Origin: an uncultured Coriobacteriaceae bacterium
Lineage (GTDB): Bacteria; Actinomycetota; Coriobacteriia; Coriobacteriales; Eggerthellaceae
Assembly: GCA_900552585.1 (NCBI GenBank)
Contig: USAB01000001.1
Location: 1 to 64,000, forward strand
DNA: 64,000 nt
Direction of reading: 5' to 3'
Shown: piece after piece, positions 1-8,933 of the stretch
Numbering within the stretch: the stretch's first letter is position 1
Layout of the letters: each line of letters starts with the position of its first letter
Position numbers and translations under genes: made by a program
The notes under the pieces: generated by a model
Databases searched by the model: none
Seen by the model: the letters and a program-made list of their open reading frames with translations, nothing else
Told to the model about the DNA's origin: nothing

Positions 1-1
1 T

Positions 2-2560
2 GTGCCATCCGCCTCAACGGCCGATACCCCTTCGACCAGCGAAAGCCCCGCTTCGGCGCAGGCCCCCTCGCCGGTTAAGGTTTCCTCGAGTTCGTCTTCC
101 TCTTCAGCCGTCTCAAGTAATAGCAGCTCTGCGAAAGAAACCGGCTCGTCGGCGACCAGCGCAACATCCACATCGTCCAAAGCAGCGGCACAGGCCGCGC
201 AGGAATCCGTGACGATCAAATATGATTCGAACACCGGCATCCACTACGTAGACGACGCAGACAGCGCACTGGGACGCATCATCTTGTACTGCATGAACAA
301 CGAAGCCGAATGGCCCCATTCCATTCCCAGCAATCCGAATGTTCCCAGCTTCACCCTTGGCTATCTCACGCCCGACATGTTCTCTTCGCAGGACGCCTAT
401 GAGGAATGCATGGAGAAGCTGCTCGCTATCCTGTACGCCGGATACCCCTACAACGGACTTCATATGTACGAAGTGGGTTCAGTCCACAACATCACCGAGG
501 CCGAATTCAACGAAAAGCTCGATGCCCCCAGCGCCATCCGCTCCGACTTCCCTGACTCGGTGGGCAACACGACCTTCACCTATAGCGATTACACGAATAA
601 CAATACGGAGAACCTGACCAAGCTGAACAACTTCATGCTGGAAGTAGGCGAGCTGTATCCGAACGGAAAAAGCGCCTCCGGCCTGACCTACCAGCAAATC
701 GTTGCCACCGACTTCTACCAGGCGGCGTTCGATATGTACATGGGGCAGCAGGGCTCGACGCCGCTGCAATGGTGGGACAATACGCACGGCAGCGACTACT
801 ACGTTGACGATTCGGCTGCCTACTGGGGGACCCAATATGCCATCTGGGTGGTCCTGAATCAATACGGCATTGGGGAAAACAACCTCACCCTTGAAAGCGC
901 GCAGGTTCAGAACTATCCCCTGGCGAAAAAGCTGGTAGAACACGCCGATGCCGGTGCCGTGCTGCGTACCGAACCGACAGATTCCCACGTCTCGATTGAC
1001 GGCGATGCCCAATTCGCCTACGATCCCGCATCCAAGACCTGGCGTACGGGCGCCCTGTCCATTTCGGAGGCAACCGGTTACAACGGCCATTACTCGCTCA
1101 CCCTGCCCGATGGCATCACCGCCGTAGACGAAGACGGCAATGCCGTGTCTACCTCTGACGTGCGTGCGGGAAGGGCGTTCTACCTGCAGTCGGCAACGAA
1201 GCCCACGGAAACCGTGGGCATTTCCGCAAAAGCCACGCTGACCTGGTTGAAGGAAACGCGCCAGTATTCCCCTGTGAAGAACGAGGACGGCAGCGAGATC
1301 ACCATCACCGTCAACGGGCAGACCAAGCATTACCAGCATATGATCGGTGCGGTCATCAAACAGAAGACGGTCAGCGCGTCGCTTGAAGCGAAACCCGCAT
1401 CCGAAGGCAATCTAACCGTGTCCAAGAAAGTAAACGGCGAAGCGAACTCTACGAGCAGCTTCACCTTCACCGTCACGCTGAACAACAAGAAGATAAACGG
1501 CACCTACGGCGACATGAACTTCACCAACGGAGTGGCCACCGTCACTTTGCAGGACGGCAAGAGCGCCGCGGCCGAGCACCTGCCCGGTGGAACCGGCTAC
1601 ACAGTTGCCGAATCCGCAAACGACAATTACAAGGCCGACCAGGCAAAACGCACGGGTATCATCCCCAGCGACGGCACTGCCGCCACGGCCTCCTTCACGA
1701 ATACGCGCCTATACCAGCTTACGGTGAGCAAGACCGTATCGGGCCAAGCGGCAAGCAGCACGCAGCCCTTCAAGATCAAGGTGACGCTTACCGATTCGTC
1801 GGGCAATCCCCTTTCGGGATCGTTCAGCTACAAAGGCGGCACGGTATCCGGCGTAGAGAGCGCCGCCGCCCCGGCAGACGGCTCGCTTACGCTTGATGGC
1901 AGCGGGTCGGGCACGGTAACCCTCTCCCACGGCCAGCAGATTGTGATTTCAGGCATCCCCTCGGGCACCGCTTATACGGTTGAGGAAGAACCTTCGACCG
2001 AAACCGATGCGTTGCTCTACGACGCAACCTATAACGGTTCCGCCACGGCTGCCACCGGCACGCTTTCCTCCAACAGCACCGTGGCCGTGGCCAACGCGGT
2101 GCAGGAAGGATCCCTTTCGGTAACCAAGCGCGTCATCGGCGAGGCGAACCCCACCCAATCCTTCACCTTCACGGTGAAGCTGGGCGGATCGGGCGCATCC
2201 CTTTCCGGCATCTACGGCGACATGGACTTCACTGATGGGCAGGCCACCTTTACGCTCACGAACGGGAAAACGAAGACCGCGCAGGGGCTGCCGGCAGGCG
2301 CCACCTACACGGTGACCGAGGAATCGAACAGCAACTACGCCATTTCGTACGAGAACGCCAAAGGCACCATTGACAAGGGAAAAACCGCGCAGGTCACCGT
2401 TACCAACACGCGCGGCGCAATCTCGCTGCCCCTTTCCGGGCAGGCGGGCCTGCTGGGCCTGTACCTGCTGGGCGCAGCCCTGCTTGCCGCCGCGGCTTAT
2501 TGGCTGCACGCCCGCCGAAATACCTCTCACCTGAAAGGAGGCGAAACCGATGAGCGCTAA
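2..2560 (+). CDS. Thioester-domain surface adhesin / pilus tip protein (5' end outside window)
   Basis: A large cell-wall protein whose N-terminus and signal peptide lie upstream of the window; 852 residues are visible. A Ser/Thr/Ala-rich stretch (about 1-70) is followed by a thioester domain: the YCM motif (Cys97) and TQYAIW (Gln278) are the Cys and Gln expected to form the internal thioester that binds host amines. Three Spy0128/FctA-like isopeptide-type domains follow (about 465-565, 568-690 and 695-800), each starting with a VSK or VTK lysine strand. The C-terminus has a sortase motif variant LPLSG (809-813), a hydrophobic helix and a basic tail. The next gene overlaps it by 11 bp and a class C sortase follows, so it is the likely tip adhesin of a pilus. 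Family assignment is from motifs seen here; host ligand unknown. Confidence 0.88.
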   Translation: MPSASTADTPSTSESPASAQAPSPVKVSSSSSSSSAVSSNSSSAKETGSSATSATSTSSKAAAQAAQESVTIKYDSNTGIHYVDDADSALGRIILYCMNNEAEWPHSIPSNPNVPSFTLGYLTPDMFSSQDAYEECMEKLLAILYAGYPYNGLHMYEVGSVHNITEAEFNEKLDAPSAIRSDFPDSVGNTTFTYSDYTNNNTENLTKLNNFMLEVGELYPNGKSASGLTYQQIVATDFYQAAFDMYMGQQGSTPLQWWDNTHGSDYYVDDSAAYWGTQYAIWVVLNQYGIGENNLTLESAQVQNYPLAKKLVEHADAGAVLRTEPTDSHVSIDGDAQFAYDPASKTWRTGALSISEATGYNGHYSLTLPDGITAVDEDGNAVSTSDVRAGRAFYLQSATKPTETVGISAKATLTWLKETRQYSPVKNEDGSEITITVNGQTKHYQHMIGAVIKQKTVSASLEAKPASEGNLTVSKKVNGEANSTSSFTFTVTLNNKKINGTYGDMNFTNGVATVTLQDGKSAAAEHLPGGTGYTVAESANDNYKADQAKRTGIIPSDGTAATASFTNTRLYQLTVSKTVSGQAASSTQPFKIKVTLTDSSGNPLSGSFSYKGGTVSGVESAAAPADGSLTLDGSGSGTVTLSHGQQIVISGIPSGTAYTVEEEPSTETDALLYDATYNGSATAATGTLSSNSTVAVANAVQEGSLSVTKRVIGEANPTQSFTFTVKLGGSGASLSGIYGDMDFTDGQATFTLTNGKTKTAQGLPAGATYTVTEESNSNYAISYENAKGTIDKGKTAQVTVTNTRGAISLPLSGQAGLLGLYLLGAALLAAAAYWLHARRNTSHLKGGETDER

Positions 2561-3818
2561 TACGGCTCTTCGCACCTGCCCGACCGTCATGCTCGCCTGC
2601 GTTTTCGCCTTTGTTCTGGCCGCACTCTGTGCGCCGGGCTTAGCGCAGGCGCAAGAATCCGCAGGCGCAACCGACCAGGTTGCCGCAAACGCCGCCGAAA
2701 GCTCGGCCACCACGGCTACTGCAAAGACGGCGGTTCCCACCGTGAACAAGCAGGTATTGGAAGATTCCTCCAACGCCTGGCAGAAGCAGGCCGATGCCAC
2801 CGTGGGCGACAACCTGCCCTGGCGCTTGGAGGCGACGGTGCCTGCGGGCATCACCGGCTACCGCTCATATAAGGTCGCCTTCCACGACATGCTTTCCGCC
2901 GGCCTTGCAAAGCCGTCCCATGTTCGCGTGTACATTGCCGCCGCGGCATCTGGAAACAGCGCTGCCTTCTGGGCAAACGGCAGCGAACCGGACGGCGAAT
3001 GGGTGAAGCTGGATGCATCTGCATACAAGACTTCCTATTCCGCGCAGTCCAATGGCGCCTCCTTCGACGTGACGGTGACCGACCTTGTCTCCGCATTAAA
3101 AGATGCCGATCTGGACTTTGCCGACGGTGCGCGTATCTGCGTGCTCTACAATGCCCCGCTCACGTCTTCGGCTGCAAAAGGCACGGCAAAGGGAAATCCC
3201 AACACGGTCACTCTGCGCTACCCGCACTCGCCCGACAGCAGCGCGTACACCGAAACCCAACCGCAGTCGGCAACCGCCTATACCTGGACGTTGTCGCTGG
3301 TAAAACGCGATATCGAAAGCAACGCCCCGCTTTCCGGCGCCATCTTGCGCATAACCGACGACCAGGGCCGCCATCTTGCATCCAATGGAAGCTGGACCAA
3401 AGATGATGCCACGGTGACTACCGATGCAAAAGGCCGGGCAGCCACTGCGAGCGTGGATTCCGGAACCTACATGGTAGAGGAAGTGAAAGCCCCTGACGGC
3501 TACGCCCTGGCCGGCGGGTCGCACGCAATAGAACTTGCCGTGCAGCTTGATTCCGATCACATCGTCCATTCCGAAGTACAGACCAGCTTGAAGGCCACTG
3601 TTCCCCTGCGAGCCGACTCCTTCGATACCGCCACGGGAACGGCAAAGGTCTCTCTGCTCGATTCTGCAACGGCTTCCGCAGGAAAAGGCGAAGGGGGCAT
3701 TGCTTCCCTCTTGCCGAAGACCGGCGACCGCTTCTACGGATTCTTGCTCGCGCTGATTGCCTTTGCGGGAGCAGCCGCCCTGATTTCGCGTAAACGCAAA
3801 GGGGATTCTCGCAGCTGA
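2550..3818 (+). CDS. LPxTG pilin with Cna-B/SpaA domain (pilus locus 1)
   Basis: Secreted pilus subunit of 422 residues. It has an N-terminal signal peptide ending near AQAQE, an isopeptide-type middle domain preceded by VNKQV (a candidate pilin lysine), and a C-terminal SpaA/Cna-B fold (about 250-350) with an E-box-like VEEVKAPDGY. It ends with LPKTG, a membrane helix and a basic RKRKG tail, which is a canonical sortase anchor. The start ATG has a good AAAGGAGG site and lies inside the 3' end of the adhesin gene, suggesting coupled translation. With the upstream adhesin and downstream sortase it forms a compact three-gene pilus locus. Backbone rather than minor pilin is an inference. Confidence 0.88.
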   Translation: MSANTALRTCPTVMLACVFAFVLAALCAPGLAQAQESAGATDQVAANAAESSATTATAKTAVPTVNKQVLEDSSNAWQKQADATVGDNLPWRLEATVPAGITGYRSYKVAFHDMLSAGLAKPSHVRVYIAAAASGNSAAFWANGSEPDGEWVKLDASAYKTSYSAQSNGASFDVTVTDLVSALKDADLDFADGARICVLYNAPLTSSAAKGTAKGNPNTVTLRYPHSPDSSAYTETQPQSATAYTWTLSLVKRDIESNAPLSGAILRITDDQGRHLASNGSWTKDDATVTTDAKGRAATASVDSGTYMVEEVKAPDGYALAGGSHAIELAVQLDSDHIVHSEVQTSLKATVPLRADSFDTATGTAKVSLLDSATASAGKGEGGIASLLPKTGDRFYGFLLALIAFAGAAALISRKRKGDSRS

Positions 3819-3973
3819 CGTTCAAACAGGCGGGTAAACGGCCGCGCACAGGGTACAGCATACGCGAGATACGGCGGGAAAACCTGCATACAGGTATGGC
3901 ATAGCGCACACGATGAGCGTGCAGCGGAATTCAGCGGGTACCGCCTCGGCAGGGTCCTGCATCTAGGAGGGTT

Positions 3974-4858
3974 ATGTTCGGTCGATCCGCAGAAATGAGC
4001 ACAAACGGCAGGCGGGACAAACGACGCCTGCCCCGATGGGCCGAGCGCCTGATTGCGGCGGTCCTTATCCTCTGCGGCATCACCTTGATGGTTTGGCCCT
4101 GGGCCGCCGACTTCCTTGCGTCCAACGGCGCGGGAAGCACCATCTCCCAGGTCACGGAGCGTGTGGATGCCATGCCTGCCAAGGAAAAGCAGTGGTACCT
4201 TGACCAGGCACGCGCTTACAACGACGAGCTTGCCGGGCTTTCCACCAGCATGGACCCCTCCAAGATCGTGAGCTATAAAAGGCAACTCACCTTCGACCGC
4301 GACCCCATGATGAGCTGGATCGAGATTCCCTCCATCAATGTGAGCATGCCCATCTACCACGGCACCTCCGATGCGGTGCTCGTGGCGGGCGTGGGACATC
4401 TGAAGAACACCAGCCTGCCGGTAGGCGGATCGTCCACTCACTGCGTCCTCACAGCTCATTCGGGCATGCAGAACCTTCGCATGTTCGACGATATCCGCCA
4501 GCTGGAGCCCGGCGACCTGGTTCTGCTGCATACTCTGGGCGACATCTACGCCTATCGGGTCACCGGCTCCGAAGTGGTTTGGCCCGACCAGGTGAGCTCT
4601 CTTTCAATCGAACCCGGCAAAGATCTGCTTACCCTGGTGACCTGCACGCCCTACGGCGTGAACGACCATCGGCTGCTTGTCCATTGCGAGCGCACCAACT
4701 ACAACCCCAACGAGGCTACCGACGCGAGCGCGACGCAGAACCGCCACTGGGGCATGCGCGAATGGGCGTTGCTTATTGCCGCGCTTGCCGCCGCGGGCAT
4801 CGCCACCGATGCGGCGGTGCGGCGCCTGCGTGCGAAGCGGACCGCAGCGCAAGAATAG
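3974..4858 (+). CDS. Class C sortase (pilus locus 1)
   Basis: Membrane-anchored cysteine transpeptidase of 294 residues that polymerises LPxTG pilins. An N-terminal membrane helix (about 25-45) precedes the catalytic domain. The catalytic triad is visible: His162 in TAHSG, Cys224 in LVTCTPYG, and Arg233 in NDHRLL. A second C-terminal hydrophobic segment is typical of class C enzymes. The IEIPSINVSMPIYHG strand is standard for the family. A clear DP-aromatic lid motif is not obvious; DP occurs as SMDPSK and RDPMMS. The start is supported by an AGGAGGG site 4 bases upstream. Its substrates are presumably the two preceding gene products. Confidence 0.9.
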   Translation: MFGRSAEMSTNGRRDKRRLPRWAERLIAAVLILCGITLMVWPWAADFLASNGAGSTISQVTERVDAMPAKEKQWYLDQARAYNDELAGLSTSMDPSKIVSYKRQLTFDRDPMMSWIEIPSINVSMPIYHGTSDAVLVAGVGHLKNTSLPVGGSSTHCVLTAHSGMQNLRMFDDIRQLEPGDLVLLHTLGDIYAYRVTGSEVVWPDQVSSLSIEPGKDLLTLVTCTPYGVNDHRLLVHCERTNYNPNEATDASATQNRHWGMREWALLIAALAAAGIATDAAVRRLRAKRTAAQE

Positions 4859-4865
4859 CGCCGAC

Positions 4866-5291
4866 GTAACCTGCAGCACGGGCAGCACCACCGCAAACAA
4901 GGGCTTCAATCCGGAGATGTATGCCAAGCTGTACAAAGAGCTTGCCGACGAGCAGGATTCCGGAAAATCCCTAAGTTATCGCTACACCAGCCATGACGGC
5001 CCGAAGGCCGCGGTCGTGAATATGACCGCCGAGACGAAGGACGGCCCCACTGCCAAGCACTTCGCCGAGCTGGCCAAGAAGAACAACAGGTACATCATTT
5101 ACGGAGCCTCCGAGATGCCGGAAGGCGGCCCCATAACGGAAAACGGCAAGAAGAAGGTTTACAATTTCGCCTTCATCTGCTCGCCGGACGGCACGGTCGA
5201 TACCTATCAGAAGATCCCTCGCGCCGGAGCCGAAGACCAGTGGTCGGTGGCCGGCAACACGCTACTTGGTGCGCCGTCTGGTGTTCACCTC
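4866..5291 (+). pseudogene. Carbon-nitrogen hydrolase (nitrilase family) internal fragment
   Basis: An open stretch starting just after the sortase stop resembles the middle of a nitrilase-superfamily hydrolase: NNRYIIYGASEMPEGG, then VYNFAFICSPDGTVDTYQKI with the family's active-site Lys, then an Asp/Gln-Trp region resembling the Glu-Trp part of the fold. The N-terminal catalytic Glu region and the C-terminal catalytic Cys region are both absent. There is no start with a ribosome site; the frame is open only because it runs on from another frame of the sortase gene. It is best read as a decayed remnant. Family assignment is moderate and comes from the motif order only. Confidence 0.55.
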
Positions 5292-5313
5292 CCAATCGGC
5301 AACGGGCCTTCTG

Positions 5314-5670
5314 CTACAACAAGCAGGAAAGCAGCGTCAGAACCGCCAGCCCGCCTTGCATGGGAAAGATCTTCGGGTTGCTGGTGGCGGCGCCGTAGGC
5401 GGCTACAGCCACCACATACAGCATCAGCGCGATCACTGCCGCCTTGCTGGCGAACGCGAACACAGACACCAGCATCAGGACCGCCAACAATCCGTTATAC
5501 ACACCCTGGTTCTTGAACAGCGTGCTGACCGAGTCTTCTCGCAGCGTTTCACGAGACATGCCGAAGACCTTCGCCGTCCGATCCGAATCCGTTGCGAATG
5601 TTTCCAAATACATGATGAAGAAGAATTCCAGCGCAACAAGCACCGCCAGAATCTGGGTAATAAGCGACAT
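5314..5670 (-). CDS. DUF1304 small membrane protein
   Basis: A 118-residue integral membrane protein with four predicted hydrophobic helices and the family signature FIMYLETFATDSDRTAKVFG near the N-terminus, followed by NQGVYNGLLA. This matches DUF1304 proteins, which are usually about 120 residues and of unknown function. The start is supported by a GGGAAGGAA site upstream on the minus strand. Its 3' end abuts the nitrilase remnant. It is probably followed by its own promoter region shared with nothing else, since corA upstream is read in the same direction and ends at 5746. Transport or quinone-related roles cannot be inferred from the sequence. Confidence 0.8.
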   Translation of the reverse strand: MSLITQILAVLVALEFFFIMYLETFATDSDRTAKVFGMSRETLREDSVSTLFKNQGVYNGLLAVLMLVSVFAFASKAAVIALMLYVVAVAAYGAATSNPKIFPMQGGLAVLTLLSCLL

Positions 5671-5745
5671 GCGTTTTCCTTCCCTGTTCTCTACTCCCCC
5701 AATGGATGCCGCCCGCGCTCCTCCTGCCGATGAGCAAGCAGCCGG

Positions 5746-6726
5746 CTAGAACCAGTTGCGGTGCCTCATGTAGGCAATCTCCGCCACCACAATCGCCACG
5801 CACGCGACCAACACGAGAGGATACGCTATCGGAGATGCCAGCTCGGGCATATATTGGAAATTCATGCCGTACCAGCTGGTCAGCAACGTCAGCGGCACGA
5901 AGATGCTGGTCACAACCGTCAGCACCTTCATGGTTTCGTTCTGCTTCACGTCAAGCTGGTTCTGTTGCAGGTCGAACAGCTGGATGGCATATTCCTTCAG
6001 CGCGCGCGTACGGTCGTACAACCGGTTCGCATGCCGACTGAATAGGCCGTACAGGTTCGCATCGCTACTGTCCAGCAGGTCGTTCTCGTTCGATAGCAGC
6101 AGCTCACCGGTGTCCTCCATCTGCTCATAGTAGTAGCCCAGTCGCAGCAATTCCCTGCTCACCAGGTTGATGATCCTCGTGGCATCGTTCTGGTCCATGC
6201 TCATCAGCTGTTCTTCCACCCGCTCGATGCGCTGCTCGAATTCTTCCAAGAATTCCGCATCCTCCTTGATCAGGTCCTCCAGCAGCAGGAACAGCACGCG
6301 GCCCAGCGTCAGCGGCTCGCGGCGCTTCTTTTGCCGAGAAAGCGTCTTCAGAAACCGCGAGCAGGCATCGGAATCATCCACCAGCACCAAACGCCGATCG
6401 TCTATGAAGAATCGCACGGTAAACGCACTGTGCAGCAAATCACCGCGATCAGGTCTGACCACCACACCGATGCTGCAGTCGGCAAACGCCTCGGAATGGC
6501 TTGCCGTTGCGGGCGCGACCATGCGATCGCCGATGTTTGCGGGAATGAAAGGCAGCGATTCCACGTTGAAGCCATCTGCCGAATACAGGTCCACGAACTG
6601 GAAATACGGATTGCTCTCGCCCTTCGGCAACGCGGTTTTCCCACCGGCATTCTGCCGCATCGCATCTTTTTCGCCCGCTTCCAAGCGCACCAGCATCTCG
6701 CCGTTCAGCAGATACCGTTCGGACAT
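5746..6726 (-). CDS. CorA-family divalent cation transporter
   Basis: A 326-residue protein of the CorA Mg2+/Co2+ channel family. The long charged N-terminal cytoplasmic domain contains a helical stretch rich in Glu (about 160-250), followed by two C-terminal membrane helices. The signature YGMN at the end of the first membrane helix is intact, and the short C-terminus ends in basic RHRNWF. The start has a strong GGGGAGGGG site. It is transcribed divergently from the ferritin gene. The exact ion is not determinable. The soluble domain resembles the variant CorA proteins common in anaerobes, rather than E. coli CorA. Confidence 0.88.
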   Translation of the reverse strand: MSERYLLNGEMLVRLEAGEKDAMRQNAGGKTALPKGESNPYFQFVDLYSADGFNVESLPFIPANIGDRMVAPATASHSEAFADCSIGVVVRPDRGDLLHSAFTVRFFIDDRRLVLVDDSDACSRFLKTLSRQKKRREPLTLGRVLFLLLEDLIKEDAEFLEEFEQRIERVEEQLMSMDQNDATRIINLVSRELLRLGYYYEQMEDTGELLLSNENDLLDSSDANLYGLFSRHANRLYDRTRALKEYAIQLFDLQQNQLDVKQNETMKVLTVVTSIFVPLTLLTSWYGMNFQYMPELASPIAYPLVLVACVAIVVAEIAYMRHRNWF

Positions 6727-6938
6727 TCGGACCCCTCCCCAATCGGCCGTTGCCTATTCGGACATTCGACTGCTCGATTCCGATTTTAGCGCTCAATTCG
6801 TGCGCAGGCAGACTGCCCGCATGCCGCCTCCGAACCGTCATCATCGGGAGTATGTCGTTGCTGCGCGAAAACCGTCACCCTGCGGGGCGATAGCGTACAC
6901 TTCGTAAGTGCAGTAGTTTTCAAAGGAAAGGATCAACA

Positions 6939-7454
6939 ATGGCGTTGGATAAGAATGTCGGCAATCTGCTGAATACGCAGATCAACAAGGAGTTGTATTC
7001 CGCTTACCTTTACCTCACCTTCGCAGACTATTACGAAGATCGCGGCCTGAAGGGCTTTGCGAACTGGTACATGATCCAGGTCCAGGAGGAGGTCTCGCAC
7101 GCCAAGATCCTGCGCCGCTATCTGCTCGACAACGATTACGCCGTCAAGATGCTGGCCATCGATCAGCCCGACAAGACATTCTCCAACGATCTGGAACCGC
7201 TGCAGGCCGGTCTGGAGCACGAGCGTTACATCACGAACAGCATCAACGAGTGCTATCAGGCAGCTTACGATGCACATGATTTCCGCACCATGCAGCTGCT
7301 GGATTGGTTCGTGAAGGAGCAGGGCGAAGAGGAAACGAATGCCTCCGACATGATTAAGAACATGGAGCTGTTCGGCTCCGATCCGAAGGGACTGTACGAC
7401 CTTGACCGCGAGTACCAGACCCGTACGTTCGTCGCACCCACCATGCCGATGTAA
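6939..7454 (+). CDS. Ferritin, bacterial non-heme type
   Basis: Iron-storage protein of 171 residues, the usual length for FtnA-type bacterial ferritin. Ferroxidase-centre residues are present: Glu18, Glu50/Glu51 and His54 (EEVSH), Glu93/Glu95, and Gln128/Glu130 in EQGEEE. The whole protein is four-helical with no heme-binding Met motif, so ferritin is preferred over bacterioferritin. The start has a strong AAGGAAAGG site. It lies divergent from corA and is followed at once by an intrinsic terminator, so it is monocistronic. Confidence 0.95.
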   Translation: MALDKNVGNLLNTQINKELYSAYLYLTFADYYEDRGLKGFANWYMIQVQEEVSHAKILRRYLLDNDYAVKMLAIDQPDKTFSNDLEPLQAGLEHERYITNSINECYQAAYDAHDFRTMQLLDWFVKEQGEEETNASDMIKNMELFGSDPKGLYDLDREYQTRTFVAPTMPM

Positions 7455-7480
7455 GCTATCGGTTTCGACGCTTTATTGCA

Positions 7481-7518
7481 AGGAGGCGCAGCCTGCAAGC
7501 TGCGCCTCCTCTTTTTTT
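7481..7518 (+). terminator. Intrinsic terminator of ferritin gene
   Basis: Perfect 11-bp stem AGGAGGCGCAG / CTGCGCCTCCT with an 8-base loop, followed by a run of seven T. It lies 26 bp after the ferritin stop. Confidence 0.92.
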
Positions 7519-7565
7519 GCGCCGCGGGCGCTTTTGGGCCGCCGCCGCCCGTTGCCGGGCCCCGC

Positions 7566-7791
7566 CTCCAACCGAGAGCCAATTTTTGGACGAAACCTGC
7601 GGTTGGGAATGGTTTATGCCTCCCTAACAAATAGGGAGCTTGCGTGAATCTTCTCATTTTACAGAGCGATGTAAGCATTCTTGCCATTTTCGAGCCGATT
7701 TTCAGACCTCTTCCGGACACGACAAAATGTTAGAATATGTAAAACCATTCCCAAATCCATTCCTCGTCCAAAAATCGCAATTCTGTTGGCA
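7566..7791. repeat. Palindromic block element, copy A
   Basis: Two inverted arms of 63 bp face each other over a 100-bp interior. The left arm (7566-7628) reads CTCCAACC, 12 bases, TTGGACGA, 9 bases, TTGGGAATGGTTT, 6 bases, CCCTAAC. The right arm (7729-7791) is its reverse complement at the same spacings: GTTAG, AAACCATTCCCAA, TCGTCCAA, TGTTGGCA. The same arrangement recurs at 31636-31859. It fills most of the 437-bp gap between the convergent ferritin and cysteine synthase genes. No open reading frame of note lies inside. Function unknown. Confidence 0.8.
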
Positions 7792-7955
7792 ATAATCGGG
7801 CAAAGGCATGTGCCTGTGCGCACAGGTACACACGATTACCCGCGGGCATGTGCGCGAGCGGCCGCAAACATAGGTAATCGCACGCCATCAGCTGCCGAAC
7901 GAAAACGGCCCGCGCGAAGCGCAGGCCGTCCCTTCAGGTAATCCTCGAACTTCTG

Positions 7956-8879
7956 TTAGTCGTCGAAGTCCAGCATCGAAAGGTAACGTTCGCCAGTATC
8001 CGGCAGGATAACGACGATGTTCTTGCCGGCGAACTCGGGCAGCTCGGCCAACTTTGCGCCGGCGGCAGCGGCGGCACCCGCGGAGATGCCCACGAAGATG
8101 CCCTGCTCAGAGGCCAGCTTCTTCTGGTACTCGAACGACTCCTCCGTGGAGACGTGGATGATGCCATCATAGCCATCCTGGTCGAGAATCTCGGGAATGA
8201 AGCCAGGCATAATGCCCTGAATCTTGTGCGGGTGGTTCTCGCCGCCCTCGAGGACGCGGGACTCCTCGGGCTCGACCGCGTACGTCTTAACGTTGGGATC
8301 CTGTTCCTTCAGGTACTTGCCTGCGCCCGTCAGTGTACCGCCCGTGCCGACACCGGCGATGTAGGCGGCAATGTCGCCCTCGGTGTCACGCCAGATTTCA
8401 GGACCGGTGGTCTTGTAATGCGCCTGCACGTTGACCTCGTTCGTGAACTGACTGGGAGCAAAGCTGTTCTCCGTCTCGGCCAGAGCCTTCTCCGCTTCCT
8501 TGTTCGCCAGGGGAACGCCGCCGTCGACCAAGCGAAGCTCGGCACCGTATGCCTGAATCAGCTTGCGGCGCTCGACGGACATGCTCTTGGGCATGTAGAT
8601 GACAACCTTCAGTCCGTAGGCGGCACCGATCATTGCCAGGCCGACACCGGTGTTGCCGGAGGTGGACTCGATGATGGTGGTGTCCTTGTTGATGACGCCG
8701 CGCTCGATGCCATCGTCGATGATGGCCTTGGCAATGCGGTCTTTCACAGAGCCGCCGGGGTTCTGCTTCTCCAGCTTGCCGTAAACATTTGCTTTGTCGG
8801 AAACGTTCAGCTTCACCAGCGGGGTATTGCCGATAAGTTCATCGATACGATTGATTGCCTTCACGGTCATGATGCGCAT
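7956..8879 (-). CDS. cysK: Cysteine synthase (O-acetylserine sulfhydrylase)
   Basis: PLP enzyme making L-cysteine from O-acetylserine and sulfide. It has 307 residues, the standard length. The N-terminal IGNTPLVKL, the PLP-lysine region NPGGSVKDR (Lys46), the STSGNTGVGLA phosphate/substrate loop and the GVGTGGTLTGAGKYLK glycine loop are all present. Two starts are possible: ATG 8879 (GGAG 9 bases upstream) or ATG 8870 (GGAAGG 9 bases upstream). The monocistronic gene is preceded by an imperfect palindrome (8907-8933) that could be an operator. No T-box or SAM riboswitch was seen upstream. Confidence 0.96.
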   Translation of the reverse strand: MRIMTVKAINRIDELIGNTPLVKLNVSDKANVYGKLEKQNPGGSVKDRIAKAIIDDGIERGVINKDTTIIESTSGNTGVGLAMIGAAYGLKVVIYMPKSMSVERRKLIQAYGAELRLVDGGVPLANKEAEKALAETENSFAPSQFTNEVNVQAHYKTTGPEIWRDTEGDIAAYIAGVGTGGTLTGAGKYLKEQDPNVKTYAVEPEESRVLEGGENHPHKIQGIMPGFIPEILDQDGYDGIIHVSTEESFEYQKKLASEQGIFVGISAGAAAAAGAKLAELPEFAGKNIVVILPDTGERYLSMLDFDD

Positions 8880-8906
8880 CCTTCCTGTCTCCTACCGACA
8901 CCCGAT

Positions 8907-8933
8907 ATTTCCTATCGCTTTGGTAGGTATTTC
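8907..8933 (-). promoter_or_regulatory. Candidate operator upstream of cysK
   Basis: Read on the minus strand, ATACCTACC, 5 bases, GATAGGAAAT forms an imperfect inverted repeat about 30 bases before the start codon. A further TCGGTAGGAG follows. Layout resembles operators of Rrf2-type sulfur regulators (CymR/IscR-like), but no such regulator gene is in the window. Inference only. Confidence 0.35.
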
